From: an uncultured Porphyromonadaceae bacterium
GTDB taxonomy: Bacteria > Bacteroidota > Bacteroidia > Bacteroidales > Muribaculaceae
DNA: 11,535 nt
Reading direction: 5' to 3'
NCBI GenBank assembly: GCA_946183895.1
Contig: CAMHDX010000007.1
Span: 1 to 11,535, forward strand
Below are positions 1-5,807 of the stretch, in pieces. Position 1 is the stretch's first letter; the number at the start of each line of letters is the position of its first letter. Below the pieces are notes generated by a model. It ran no database searches and was not told where the DNA came from. It was given only the letters and a program-made list of their open reading frames with translations. The position numbers and the translations under genes are program-made.

Positions 1-21
1 ATTTATAATAAATTATGAATT

Positions 22-245
22 TTATCCACAGCCTGTGAACAAAGTGCAAAGTTAATAATTTTATATTAATTTTCCCAACTGTTGTTGTGGAAAAGTGGGT
101 TTAAAAATTATGGAAAACTTTGAGCTAAATAATTTTGAATTGTCGATGATTGTCCTATAGGTTGACCGGAACTAAAAATGCAAATAAAGTTATTATTTTT
201 TTTGCACAAGTTTTCCACAGCCCATCCACACCCCAATGTGGATAA
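22..245. other. Candidate replication origin (oriC): AT-rich DnaA-box cluster
   Basis: Five 9-mers match or closely resemble the DnaA box TTATCCACA. They are TTATCCACA at 22-30 (+, perfect), TTTTCCACA at 86-94 (-), TTTTCCACA at 211-219 (+), CCATCCACA at 222-230 (+) and TTATCCACA at 237-245 (-, perfect). The last three lie within 35 bp. The surrounding 1-340 is about 31% G+C by hand count, against clearly GC-rich genes on the right, and includes an A/T run at 191-203 that could serve as an unwinding element. No open reading frame of note is present. DnaA boxes in clusters next to AT-rich DNA are the classical signature of bacterial oriC. The alternative is a DnaA-autoregulated promoter for a gene beyond the left edge, or a DnaA-titrating site. 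The head-on orientation of serS and ftsZ relative to a fork moving right is mild counter-evidence. Confidence 0.5.
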
Positions 246-299
246 CTACCGGAACAAAAAATAGTCACAAAAGCGGGGCAATGCGCACTATAACCAAAT

Positions 300-315
300 T
301 AATTTTGTATTTTTG
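300..315 (+). promoter_or_regulatory. Bacteroidetes-type -7 promoter element(s) TAnnTTTG
   Basis: Two overlapping exact matches to the Bacteroidetes -7 consensus TAnnTTTG occur back to back: TAATTTTG at 300-307 and TATTTTTG at 308-315. They sit 26-34 bp ahead of the ATG at 341, a sensible distance for a short 5' leader. I do not see a convincing -33 TTTG partner, and the DNA is AT-rich, so chance matches are possible. Confidence 0.4.
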
Positions 316-340
316 CAGTTTGAATTAGAGACTATTGAAT

Positions 341-895
341 ATGGACGATAAGTTTGACGATTATTTTAACGATAATAATGCCGCGGCTCCCGATAGTAAC
401 GCCGATGCCCCCAAGGTTGAGACAGCCGGCGAGCGCGAGGAGCGCAAGCTGGAGGAAGCCACTATTGAGCGCAGCCACAACTGGTTTCGCACCTCGCTGG
501 TGACAATAATTGTACTTGTCATCGTGGGTGCAGTCGTCTGGCTGTGGCAGTTGTACTGGCGGCCCTACTCGCAGGAGGTGCGCAAGGGTTATATCACCGC
601 AGTCAAGTTGCAGGGCAATGTGTTCAAGACCTACGAGGCGACTATGCTCGAGGTCAGCTACGTGGGCAACGGCTTCCACATCGACGACACGGTGCAGTTC
701 TCCATCACCGAGGATAGCATCGCCATCGCCGCCCAGATGTTTCAAGGCAACGGCAAGCGAGTGGCGGTGGGGGTGAAGCAATACAAGGCATCACTGCCCT
801 GGCGCGGCGACAGCAAGCTGGTGGCGAGTTCGCTCACCGCCGAGGACGGACAGTTCGGCACCGCCAATGACACTACGATAAGCGATAACCAATAA
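341..895 (+). CDS. Single-pass membrane protein of unknown function
   Basis: The 184-residue protein begins at ATG 341; an in-frame TTG six bases upstream (335) is a less likely start. The order is an acidic, Asn/Asp-rich N-terminal segment (1-45), one strongly hydrophobic membrane helix at about 52-71 (TSLVTIIVLVIVGAVVW), and a soluble C-terminal domain of about 110 residues. In that domain, KGYITAVKLQGNVFKTYEA (82-100) and the later VGVKQYKASLPWRGDSK stretch resemble a family of small Bacteroidetes membrane proteins that I recall being mislabelled '6-phosphogluconate dehydrogenase'. There is no dinucleotide-binding fold here, so that name should not be used. It lies between the DnaA-box region and metG, and is probably monocistronic because a hairpin follows. 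Function unknown. Confidence 0.85.
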   Translation: MDDKFDDYFNDNNAAAPDSNADAPKVETAGEREERKLEEATIERSHNWFRTSLVTIIVLVIVGAVVWLWQLYWRPYSQEVRKGYITAVKLQGNVFKTYEATMLEVSYVGNGFHIDDTVQFSITEDSIAIAAQMFQGNGKRVAVGVKQYKASLPWRGDSKLVASSLTAEDGQFGTANDTTISDNQ

Positions 896-905
896 ATTAA
901 TTCAA

Positions 906-933
906 TTTTATAAGGTTCTAAAACCTTATAAAA
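906..933 (+). terminator. Perfect 12-bp inverted repeat, possible terminator
   Basis: TTTTATAAGGTT (906-917) and AACCTTATAAAA (922-933) are exact reverse complements separated by a 4-nt loop. The hairpin starts 10 bp after the stop of the membrane protein, which fits a transcription terminator. The stem is AT-rich and no separate T-run follows on the + strand, so the assignment is tentative. Confidence 0.45.
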
Positions 934-940
934 CTTAAAG

Positions 941-1047
941 GTTAAAGTTTAATGTTTAAAGAGATTTTGTTCTCGTCAGTTGATTGAGATAGTTGCCTTT
1001 AAAGTTCAACGTCATTCTCTCTAAACTATAAACAATAAACTCTAAAC
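941..1047. repeat. Imperfect long inverted repeat of TTTAAAC-type units
   Basis: The arm at 941-960 (GTTAAAGTTTAATGTTTAAA) is an imperfect reverse complement of the arm at 1027-1047 (TATAAACAATAAACTCTAAAC), with roughly 16 of 20 positions pairing by eye. About 66 bp lie between the arms. The whole gap 896-1133 is non-coding and AT-rich. From general recollection, AAACTATAAAC/TCTAAAC-like strings are common between Bacteroidales genes; I could not check this here. Confidence 0.45.
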
Positions 1048-1099
1048 TTCAAGTTTTGATATTTCAGAAACTTAAATAAATTAAACAATAACCACGACG

Positions 1100-1115
1100 A
1101 GCAAGATAACTTGCT
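1100..1115 (+). promoter_or_regulatory. Small hairpin in the metG leader
   Basis: AGCAAG (1100-1105), loop ATAA, CTTGCT (1110-1115) form a perfect 6-bp stem with a tetraloop, ending 18 bp before the metG ATG. It could influence translation initiation of metG. It is short enough to occur by chance and there is no known element that I can match it to. Confidence 0.25.
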
Positions 1116-1133
1116 GAACTCAGATAATAAATA

Positions 1134-3179
1134 ATGAAAGATAAAAGATTCAAGCGTACGCTAGTCACGACAGCATTGCCCTACGCCAACGGACCGGTGC
1201 ACATCGGCCACCTCGCCGGTGTGTATGTTCCCGCCGACATCTACACGCGCTACCTGCGCTCGCTGGGCGAGGACGTGATCATGATTGGCGGCAGCGACGA
1301 GCATGGAGTGCCCATCACCATCAAGGCGCAGAAGGAAGGCGTCACGCCCCAAGACATTGTTGACCGCTATCACAATATAATCAAGAGTTCGATGGAGGGA
1401 TTAGGCATCTCGTTTGATGTGTATTCGCGCACCACGAGCGCCACTCACCGCCAGATGGCGAGTGAGTTCTTCCGCACACTGTACGACAAGGGCGAATTCA
1501 TTGAGCGCACCACCTCGCAGTTGTACGACGAGCAGGCAGACCAGTGGCTTGCCGACCGCTATGTGATAGGCACCTGTCCCCACTGCGGCTTTGAGCGCGC
1601 CTACGGCGACCAGTGCGAGCACTGCGGCACTAGCCTCAACGCCACCGACCTGATTGACCCGCACAGCGCCATCACGGGCAATGTGCCCGTGTTGCGCGAG
1701 ACCAAGCACTGGTACATGCCGCTTGACAAGTGGGAGCCGGCGCTGCGCGAGTGGATTCTCGAGGGCCACAAGGAGTGGCGCGCCAACGTGTACGGTCAGT
1801 GCAAGTCGTGGCTCGACGAGCACCTGCAGCCGCGTGCCGTCACCCGTGACCTCAACTGGGGCATTCCCGTGCCCATTGAGGGTGCCGAGGGCAAGGTGCT
1901 GTATGTGTGGTTTGACGCCCCCATCGGCTACATCAGCAACACCAAGGAGCTGTTGCCCGACACGTGGGAGCAGTACTGGAAGAGCAGCGACACGCGCATC
2001 ATCAACTTTATCGGCAAGGACAACATCGTGTTCCACTGCCTGATATTCCCCGCGATGCTGATGGCTCACGGAGGCTATCAGCTGCCCGAGAATGTGCCGG
2101 CTAACGAGTTCTTGAACCTTGAGGGCGAGAAGATCTCCACCAGCCGCAACTGGGCAGTGTGGCTCAACGAGTACCTTGAGGACTTCCCCGGCAAGGCGGA
2201 CGTGTTGCGCTATGTGCTCACCGCCAATGCGCCCGAGACCAAAGATAACGACTTCACGTGGCGCGACTTCCAGGCTCGCAACAACAACGAGTTGGTCGCG
2301 ATTTTGGGCAACTTTGTCAACCGCGCGTTGGTGCTTGTGAACAAGTACTGCGGTGGCGTGCTGCCCGAGCGGGGCGAGCTTGCCGAGGTTGACAAAGCGG
2401 TGCTCGACGAGGTTGCCGGTTACCGCGAGCGCATCGGTGACTTGATTGAGACCTTCCACCTGCGTGATGCCCTCAAGGAGGTGATGAACCTGGCGCGTGC
2501 AGGCAACAAGTACCTTGCCGACACCGAGCCGTGGAAGGTCGTCAAGACAGACGCGGCGCGAGTGGACACCATCATGAACATCGCCATGCAGATTGTGGCA
2601 AACCTCTCGATAGCCATCGAGCCGTTCATGCCGTTCAGTGCCGCCCGCTTGTGCGAGATGCTACTCATCGAGCCCATGAAGTGGCCGCAACTGGGAGGCG
2701 ACAACCTGTTGCCGGTGGGTCACAAGGTGAGCGACAATCCCGGCTTGCTGTTTGTCAAGGTTGAGGACGCTGAGATTGAGGCACAAGAACAGCGCCTGCA
2801 GCGCATCAAGCAGGAGAACATCATCAACTCGTGGCGTCCGGCGCCTGTGGCTCCGGCTATTGACTTCAACGACTTCCTCAAGCTCGACATCCGTGTGGGC
2901 ACAGTTAAGGCGTGTGAGCGAGTCAAGAAGGCTGACAAGTTGCTGCAGCTGACGCTTGACGATGGCGCCGGCGAGCGCACCATCGTGAGCGGCATCGCGC
3001 GCTACTACGACCCGCAGGAGCTCGTGGGCAAGCAAGTGTGCTTCATCGCCAACCTGCCGCCACGCGTGTTCAAGGGCATTGAGAGCCGCGGCATGATACT
3101 CAGCGCCGAGGACGCCGACGGGCGCCTGGTGGTGATAGGTCCCGCGGGGGCGGTGCGCCCGGGCGTGAGCGTGAAGTAA
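1134..3179 (+). CDS. metG: Methionyl-tRNA synthetase
   Basis: This cytoplasmic class I aminoacyl-tRNA synthetase charges tRNA-Met with methionine using ATP. The 681-residue protein has full length for the two-domain bacterial form. The HIGH signature is at 23-26 within [14 protein letters not shown] zinc knuckle follows, C148-x2-C151-x9-C161-x2-C164, in the connective peptide. The active-site WFDAPIGY segment lies near 259. The second class I signature reads KISTS at 333-337 rather than KMSKS. The anticodon-binding helical domain fills roughly 390-540. A C-terminal EMAP/Trbp111-type OB-fold tRNA-binding domain starts near 575 ([17 protein letters not shown]) and runs to the end, where it supports dimerisation and tRNA binding in relatives. 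The ATG at 1134 is the natural start, nine residues ahead of the conserved [12 protein letters not shown]. It is flanked by spacers of 238 and 114 bp, so is probably transcribed on its own. Confidence 0.98.
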   Translation: MKDKRFKRTLVTTALPYANGPVHIGHLAGVYVPADIYTRYLRSLGEDVIMIGGSDEHGVPITIKAQKEGVTPQDIVDRYHNIIKSSMEGLGISFDVYSRTTSATHRQMASEFFRTLYDKGEFIERTTSQLYDEQADQWLADRYVIGTCPHCGFERAYGDQCEHCGTSLNATDLIDPHSAITGNVPVLRETKHWYMPLDKWEPALREWILEGHKEWRANVYGQCKSWLDEHLQPRAVTRDLNWGIPVPIEGAEGKVLYVWFDAPIGYISNTKELLPDTWEQYWKSSDTRIINFIGKDNIVFHCLIFPAMLMAHGGYQLPENVPANEFLNLEGEKISTSRNWAVWLNEYLEDFPGKADVLRYVLTANAPETKDNDFTWRDFQARNNNELVAILGNFVNRALVLVNKYCGGVLPERGELAEVDKAVLDEVAGYRERIGDLIETFHLRDALKEVMNLARAGNKYLADTEPWKVVKTDAARVDTIMNIAMQIVANLSIAIEPFMPFSAARLCEMLLIEPMKWPQLGGDNLLPVGHKVSDNPGLLFVKVEDAEIEAQEQRLQRIKQENIINSWRPAPVAPAIDFNDFLKLDIRVGTVKACERVKKADKLLQLTLDDGAGERTIVSGIARYYDPQELVGKQVCFIANLPPRVFKGIESRGMILSAEDADGRLVVIGPAGAVRPGVSVK

Positions 3180-3217
3180 TGCACAATGCAGAATTCACAA
3201 TGCAGAATTCACAATTA
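3177..3217 (+). repeat. Tandem 14-bp repeat fused to the metG stop codon
   Basis: The unit CACAATGCAGAATT occurs twice exactly (3182-3195, 3196-3209), followed by a partial third copy CACAATTA (3210-3217). Including the metG stop, the region begins TAATGCACAATGCA (3177-3190). The same 14-mer, in the same orientation relative to the gene, covers the stop of the acyltransferase gene at 7514-7527. It looks like a small dispersed intergenic repeat, not a terminator, as no hairpin or T-run is evident. The rest of the spacer (3218-3293) shows nothing recognisable. Confidence 0.6.
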
Positions 3218-3293
3218 CGGAGCTTTACAGATTATAGTCACGATTGAAATTCAAAATACGGATTAAAAAACTAATTAAATAAACATATACAAC

Positions 3294-3704
3294 ATGGAAG
3301 TAACAGGTAAAATCATTCAAAAGTTAGAGTTGCAAAAGGGTGTGGCTCGTTCGACCGGCAAGGAGTGGCAAAAACAAGAGTATATACTGGAGTACTCTGA
3401 GCAGTCATCGTCGTTCCCCCGCAAGATGTGTTTCAGCTTCTTTGGCGATCGTGTCAACGAGAACAACCTCGAGGTGGGCGATACCGTGAAGGTTTCGTTC
3501 GACATTGAGAGCCGAGATTACAATGGCCGCTGGTACACCGACATCCGCGCTTGGCGTGCTGAGAAGGTAGACACCGGCGCTGCACCCGCCGCCGCTCCCG
3601 CACCCGCCGCCGCTCCCGCCGCACCCGCCGCACCCGCGCCTGCCGGACCGGCTCCCACGCCCGAAGCCTTCGGTGCCGACGCTCAAGACGATCTCCCCTT
3701 CTAA
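3294..3704 (+). CDS. DUF3127 OB-fold protein with SSB-like DDLPF tail
   Basis: The 136-residue protein has an N-terminal domain (1-93) matching the DUF3127 pattern of Bacteroidetes: MEVTGKI start, a central basic/aromatic strand segment (PRKMCFSFFGDRV), a VGDTVKVSFDIESRDYNGRWYTD core and an AWRAEKV end. A Pro/Ala-rich linker follows (about 95-122). The protein ends in DDLPF, the acidic-hydrophobic tip that in classical SSB recruits replication and repair partners. The inferred role is single-stranded DNA binding and partner recruitment at the chromosome. It lacks the length and typical layout of a canonical Ssb, so I do not assign the symbol ssb. The following TerB-like gene starts directly at its stop, suggesting co-transcription. 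The ATG at 3294 fits the family start. Confidence 0.85.
   Translation: MEVTGKIIQKLELQKGVARSTGKEWQKQEYILEYSEQSSSFPRKMCFSFFGDRVNENNLEVGDTVKVSFDIESRDYNGRWYTDIRAWRAEKVDTGAAPAAAPAPAAAPAAPAAPAPAGPAPTPEAFGADAQDDLPF
3582..3635 (+). repeat. In-frame GC-rich tandem repeats encoding the Pro/Ala linker
   Basis: An 18-bp unit GCACCCGCCGCCGCTCCC is repeated exactly (3582-3599, 3600-3617). A 9-bp unit GCCGCACCC follows twice (3618-3626, 3627-3635). Units are multiples of three, so copy-number change by slippage would lengthen or shorten the linker without breaking the frame or the DDLPF tail. Confidence 0.85.
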
Positions 3705-4049
3705 ATGAAACCGGAGGAAATCTCTATACTAAGCTCGCTGGGCGGCCATCACAAGGCCGCCCTGGTGAGCCTTGTCATTGAGGTGGTCAATGCCGACAAC
3801 GAGGTGACCGGGCGTGAACTGGGCGCGGTCAACCAGTTTCTCATGAATATCGGCATTGACGACCATATTTATGAATTGGGAAAAAGGTTTGAATTTGACC
3901 TGGCGCTTGAGACCCTTGCGTTGACCGACAAGGCAATAAAAACCGCCGCGGCCAATCTGCTCATTGAGATTGCCGAGGCGGATGGTACCGTGCAGGTGGC
4001 TGAGCAGCGGTTGCTGCAGCACGTCCTGAGGGTGTTCGGTCTTATTTAG
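3705..4049 (+). CDS. TerB-like all-helical protein, function unknown
   Basis: The ATG immediately follows the TAA of the DUF3127 gene (TAAATG), so the two are almost certainly translated from one message. The 114-residue protein is soluble and helical. It shows the acidic motifs typical of TerB-like domains: ADNEV at 30-34 and ADGTV at 92-96. The two halves resemble each other with a 62-residue offset (23-50 against 85-112, nine identities in 28 including I-E, A-D, V, E, L, G). Such paired acidic helices bind divalent metal in TerB relatives. Real tellurite resistance is not implied, since none of the other ter genes is present. Pairing with an SSB-tailed protein hints at DNA metabolism, but that is inference. 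The 3' end overlaps the convergent DUF4923 gene by 8 bp. Confidence 0.75.
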   Translation: MKPEEISILSSLGGHHKAALVSLVIEVVNADNEVTGRELGAVNQFLMNIGIDDHIYELGKRFEFDLALETLALTDKAIKTAAANLLIEIAEADGTVQVAEQRLLQHVLRVFGLI

Positions 4050-4677
4050 CGAGCTCAAAGCCCACGCGCACGCCGTCAAACTGCTTGCTCAAGTCGCCCA
4101 CCGCCTTGATGGTCGAGTTGCTGCTGAGCGCGCTCACTGTTTGGAGCACGTTAAGCAGTTTTTTGCTCTCATAGGTTAGTGCCAGTCCGCTCGAGGTGCG
4201 GGTGATGTAGGCGGTCATGCTCATGATAGCCATTTTCATCTTGATGCAGCCCGAGTCGGCGTCGTAGGTGTAGGTGCCGCTCAGGGGCAGCCCGTCGATG
4301 CGTGCGTTGAAGGTGTTGTCCTCGTTGAACACAAATCGGGTGTTCGACGCGCTGATGCCCACACTCTGATAGGCAGGCGCGAGTTTGCTCTTGACGTTCT
4401 CGGCGGCGACATTGCCACCGGCCTTGGCGAGCAGGTTCTCGCTGGTGAAGGCGCACCCCGGGGCGGTGTAGCTCCATGTGCCGATGAGCTCGCTCTTATC
4501 AATTTTGAAGTGACCGATAACCATGTTGAGCAACCCGCTGGCGGTGTTGCTGCTGCCCAATGAGCCTAGAACGTTGCCCAACACGTCGCCTATCGACGTG
4601 TTGCCGCTTGTTGTGGTGCATGAGGGTGTCGCGATGAGCGCAATTGCCGTGAGGCAGGTTAGAATTGTTTTTTTCAT
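4042..4677 (-). CDS. DUF4923 family lipoprotein
   Basis: The 211-residue protein has a lipoprotein signal peptide: MKK, a hydrophobic core, then lipobox ATPSC with lipidated Cys20. A small Gly/Ser/Asn-rich segment (21-48) precedes a domain with the DUF4923 pattern: IGTWSYTAPGCAFTSENLL (65-83), AGGNVAAENVKSKLAPAY (86-103), FNEDNTFNARIDGLPLSGTY (117-136) and a C-terminal SKKLLNVLQTV. The GTW...GTYTYD strands suggest a small lipocalin-like beta barrel or sheet facing the periplasm or cell surface. Function is unknown. The epimerase gene lies 60 bp upstream on the same strand. Its stop codon overlaps the stop region of the TerB-like gene. Confidence 0.85.
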   Translation of the reverse strand: MKKTILTCLTAIALIATPSCTTTSGNTSIGDVLGNVLGSLGSSNTASGLLNMVIGHFKIDKSELIGTWSYTAPGCAFTSENLLAKAGGNVAAENVKSKLAPAYQSVGISASNTRFVFNEDNTFNARIDGLPLSGTYTYDADSGCIKMKMAIMSMTAYITRTSSGLALTYESKKLLNVLQTVSALSSNSTIKAVGDLSKQFDGVRVGFELAK

Positions 4678-4737
4678 AATGTGTTGAATTTTGATTTTGG
4701 TTATTGAGTGGTGGTCACTCGATTGTATGTGTTGAGT

Positions 4738-5760
4738 TTAGAGCCAGCCGTTGTTGCAATACCACTCGATGCTTTCTTGCAGACCGTGCTCCAGGTCGTA
4801 TTGCGGATTAAAGCCGAAGTCGCGCTGTGCGGCGCTGATGTCGCACTGCCAGTTGCGCTGCTTGAGGATGTTGAATTTGTCACTGTTGAGTGTAGATGGC
4901 TTGCCGGTCCATTTGCCCCACCGCTCAGCCACGGCGCACACCGCCTTGACCACCCACAGCGGGCACTTAATGGGAATGACCAGCGCCTTGCCCAGCAGCT
5001 TGCGCGCTAACTCGCGAAACTCCGCCTGGGTGTAGGACCGCGGCTCGCTGATGTAGTAGGCGCGACGTAGCGGACCACGCTCCAACGCGTCCATCACCGC
5101 CGCGGCAAGGTCCTTGACATAGATGAATGTGAGCAACTGCTTCTTGAAGCCCACGCCGAAGTCCACACCGCGATTGATGCTCTTGAGCATCATGTAGTAG
5201 TCGCGCTCGTGAGGGCCATACACGCCCGTGCAGCGAAAGATGGTGTAGGGCATGCCCTCGATTGACTGCAGATAAGTCTCAGCCTTGAGTTTTGACGTGC
5301 CGTAGCGGGTGTTGGGCGAGGGGATGCTGTTGTCGTCAAACGGGGTGTAACCCACCTCGTCGCCGGCTCCCATCACGCTCAGACTGCTCATGAGCAGGAA
5401 CACCCGGGGTAGCGCGCCCAGTCCGCGCAACACGTCGACCAGCATCTTCATGTAGCCATAGTTGATGCGCTCAAAGTCCAGATAGCCGGTCGCCTTGGTT
5501 GCGCCCAGGTTGTGGACAATGTAGTCCCACGTGCCGTGCTCCACAATGTGATTGCTGATGGTGCTCTCAAGTGACGCGTAGTCGGTGAAGTCCAGCACGA
5601 TGAAGTGGATGCGCTCGTCGGTGAGAAACTCGCGGCTGGTGGTCGCACGCACCGCCGCCCACACCTCCATGCCGCGTGCCAGAGCCTCGGTGACCAGGTG
5701 GCCACCGATAAATCCGCCCGCGCCGGTGATTAGTATTTTGCTCTTAAAATTGTCGTTCAT
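4738..5760 (-). CDS. NAD-dependent epimerase/dehydratase (extended SDR)
   Basis: The 340-residue protein starts with a Rossmann nucleotide-binding loop TGAGGFIGG (12-20). The extended-SDR catalytic residues follow: Ser in LMSSLSV (about 125) and the Y153-x3-K157 pair in RYGTSKLKAETYL. FRCTGVYGPHERD (175-187) is the family's substrate-domain entry motif, and FIYVKDLAAAV (212-222) is also typical. Relatives act on nucleotide sugars, though some act on sterol or flavonoid-like substrates; the substrate cannot be decided here. The downstream order GT9 then epimerase suggests a role in preparing or modifying sugars for surface glycans. It starts 47 bp after the GT9 stop, with a 16-bp palindrome in between. 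It ends 60 bp before the DUF4923 lipoprotein. Confidence 0.93.
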   Translation of the reverse strand: MNDNFKSKILITGAGGFIGGHLVTEALARGMEVWAAVRATTSREFLTDERIHFIVLDFTDYASLESTISNHIVEHGTWDYIVHNLGATKATGYLDFERINYGYMKMLVDVLRGLGALPRVFLLMSSLSVMGAGDEVGYTPFDDNSIPSPNTRYGTSKLKAETYLQSIEGMPYTIFRCTGVYGPHERDYYMMLKSINRGVDFGVGFKKQLLTFIYVKDLAAAVMDALERGPLRRAYYISEPRSYTQAEFRELARKLLGKALVIPIKCPLWVVKAVCAVAERWGKWTGKPSTLNSDKFNILKQRNWQCDISAAQRDFGFNPQYDLEHGLQESIEWYCNNGWL

Positions 5761-5768
5761 TCCATTGT

Positions 5769-5784
5769 GAGTGTGTACACACTC
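5769..5784. promoter_or_regulatory. Perfect 16-bp palindrome upstream of the epimerase gene
   Basis: GAGTGTGTACACACTC is its own reverse complement over all 16 bases. It lies 8 bp upstream of the epimerase start codon, inside the 47-bp gap after the GT9 gene. It could be an operator for a dimeric regulator or, in RNA, a 6-bp hairpin with a GUAC loop near the ribosome entry site. No T-run follows, so a terminator is unlikely. The sequence 5785-5807 shows nothing else. Confidence 0.4.
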
Positions 5785-5807
5785 TATAAATTGTCGCTCG
5801 CCCGTTG

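Noticed and set aside
154..161. CCTATAGG palindrome in the origin-like region
   Set aside because: Eight bases, single copy, no link to the DnaA boxes.
1401..2459. Long minus-strand open frame of 352 codons inside metG
   Set aside because: It lies antisense to an intact, strongly supported metG and its translation shows no recognisable domain; it reflects GC-rich codon bias.
3180..3217. CRISPR-like array after metG
   Set aside because: Only two full 14-bp units and a partial one, contiguous with no spacers, and no cas genes nearby.
3294..3704. Canonical single-stranded DNA-binding protein Ssb
   Set aside because: Only the DDLPF tail matches; the N-terminal domain follows the DUF3127 pattern and not the bacterial Ssb OB fold.
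3705..4049. Tellurite resistance determinant
   Set aside because: TerB-like folds are widespread; no terC, terD or other ter genes are present, so resistance cannot be inferred.
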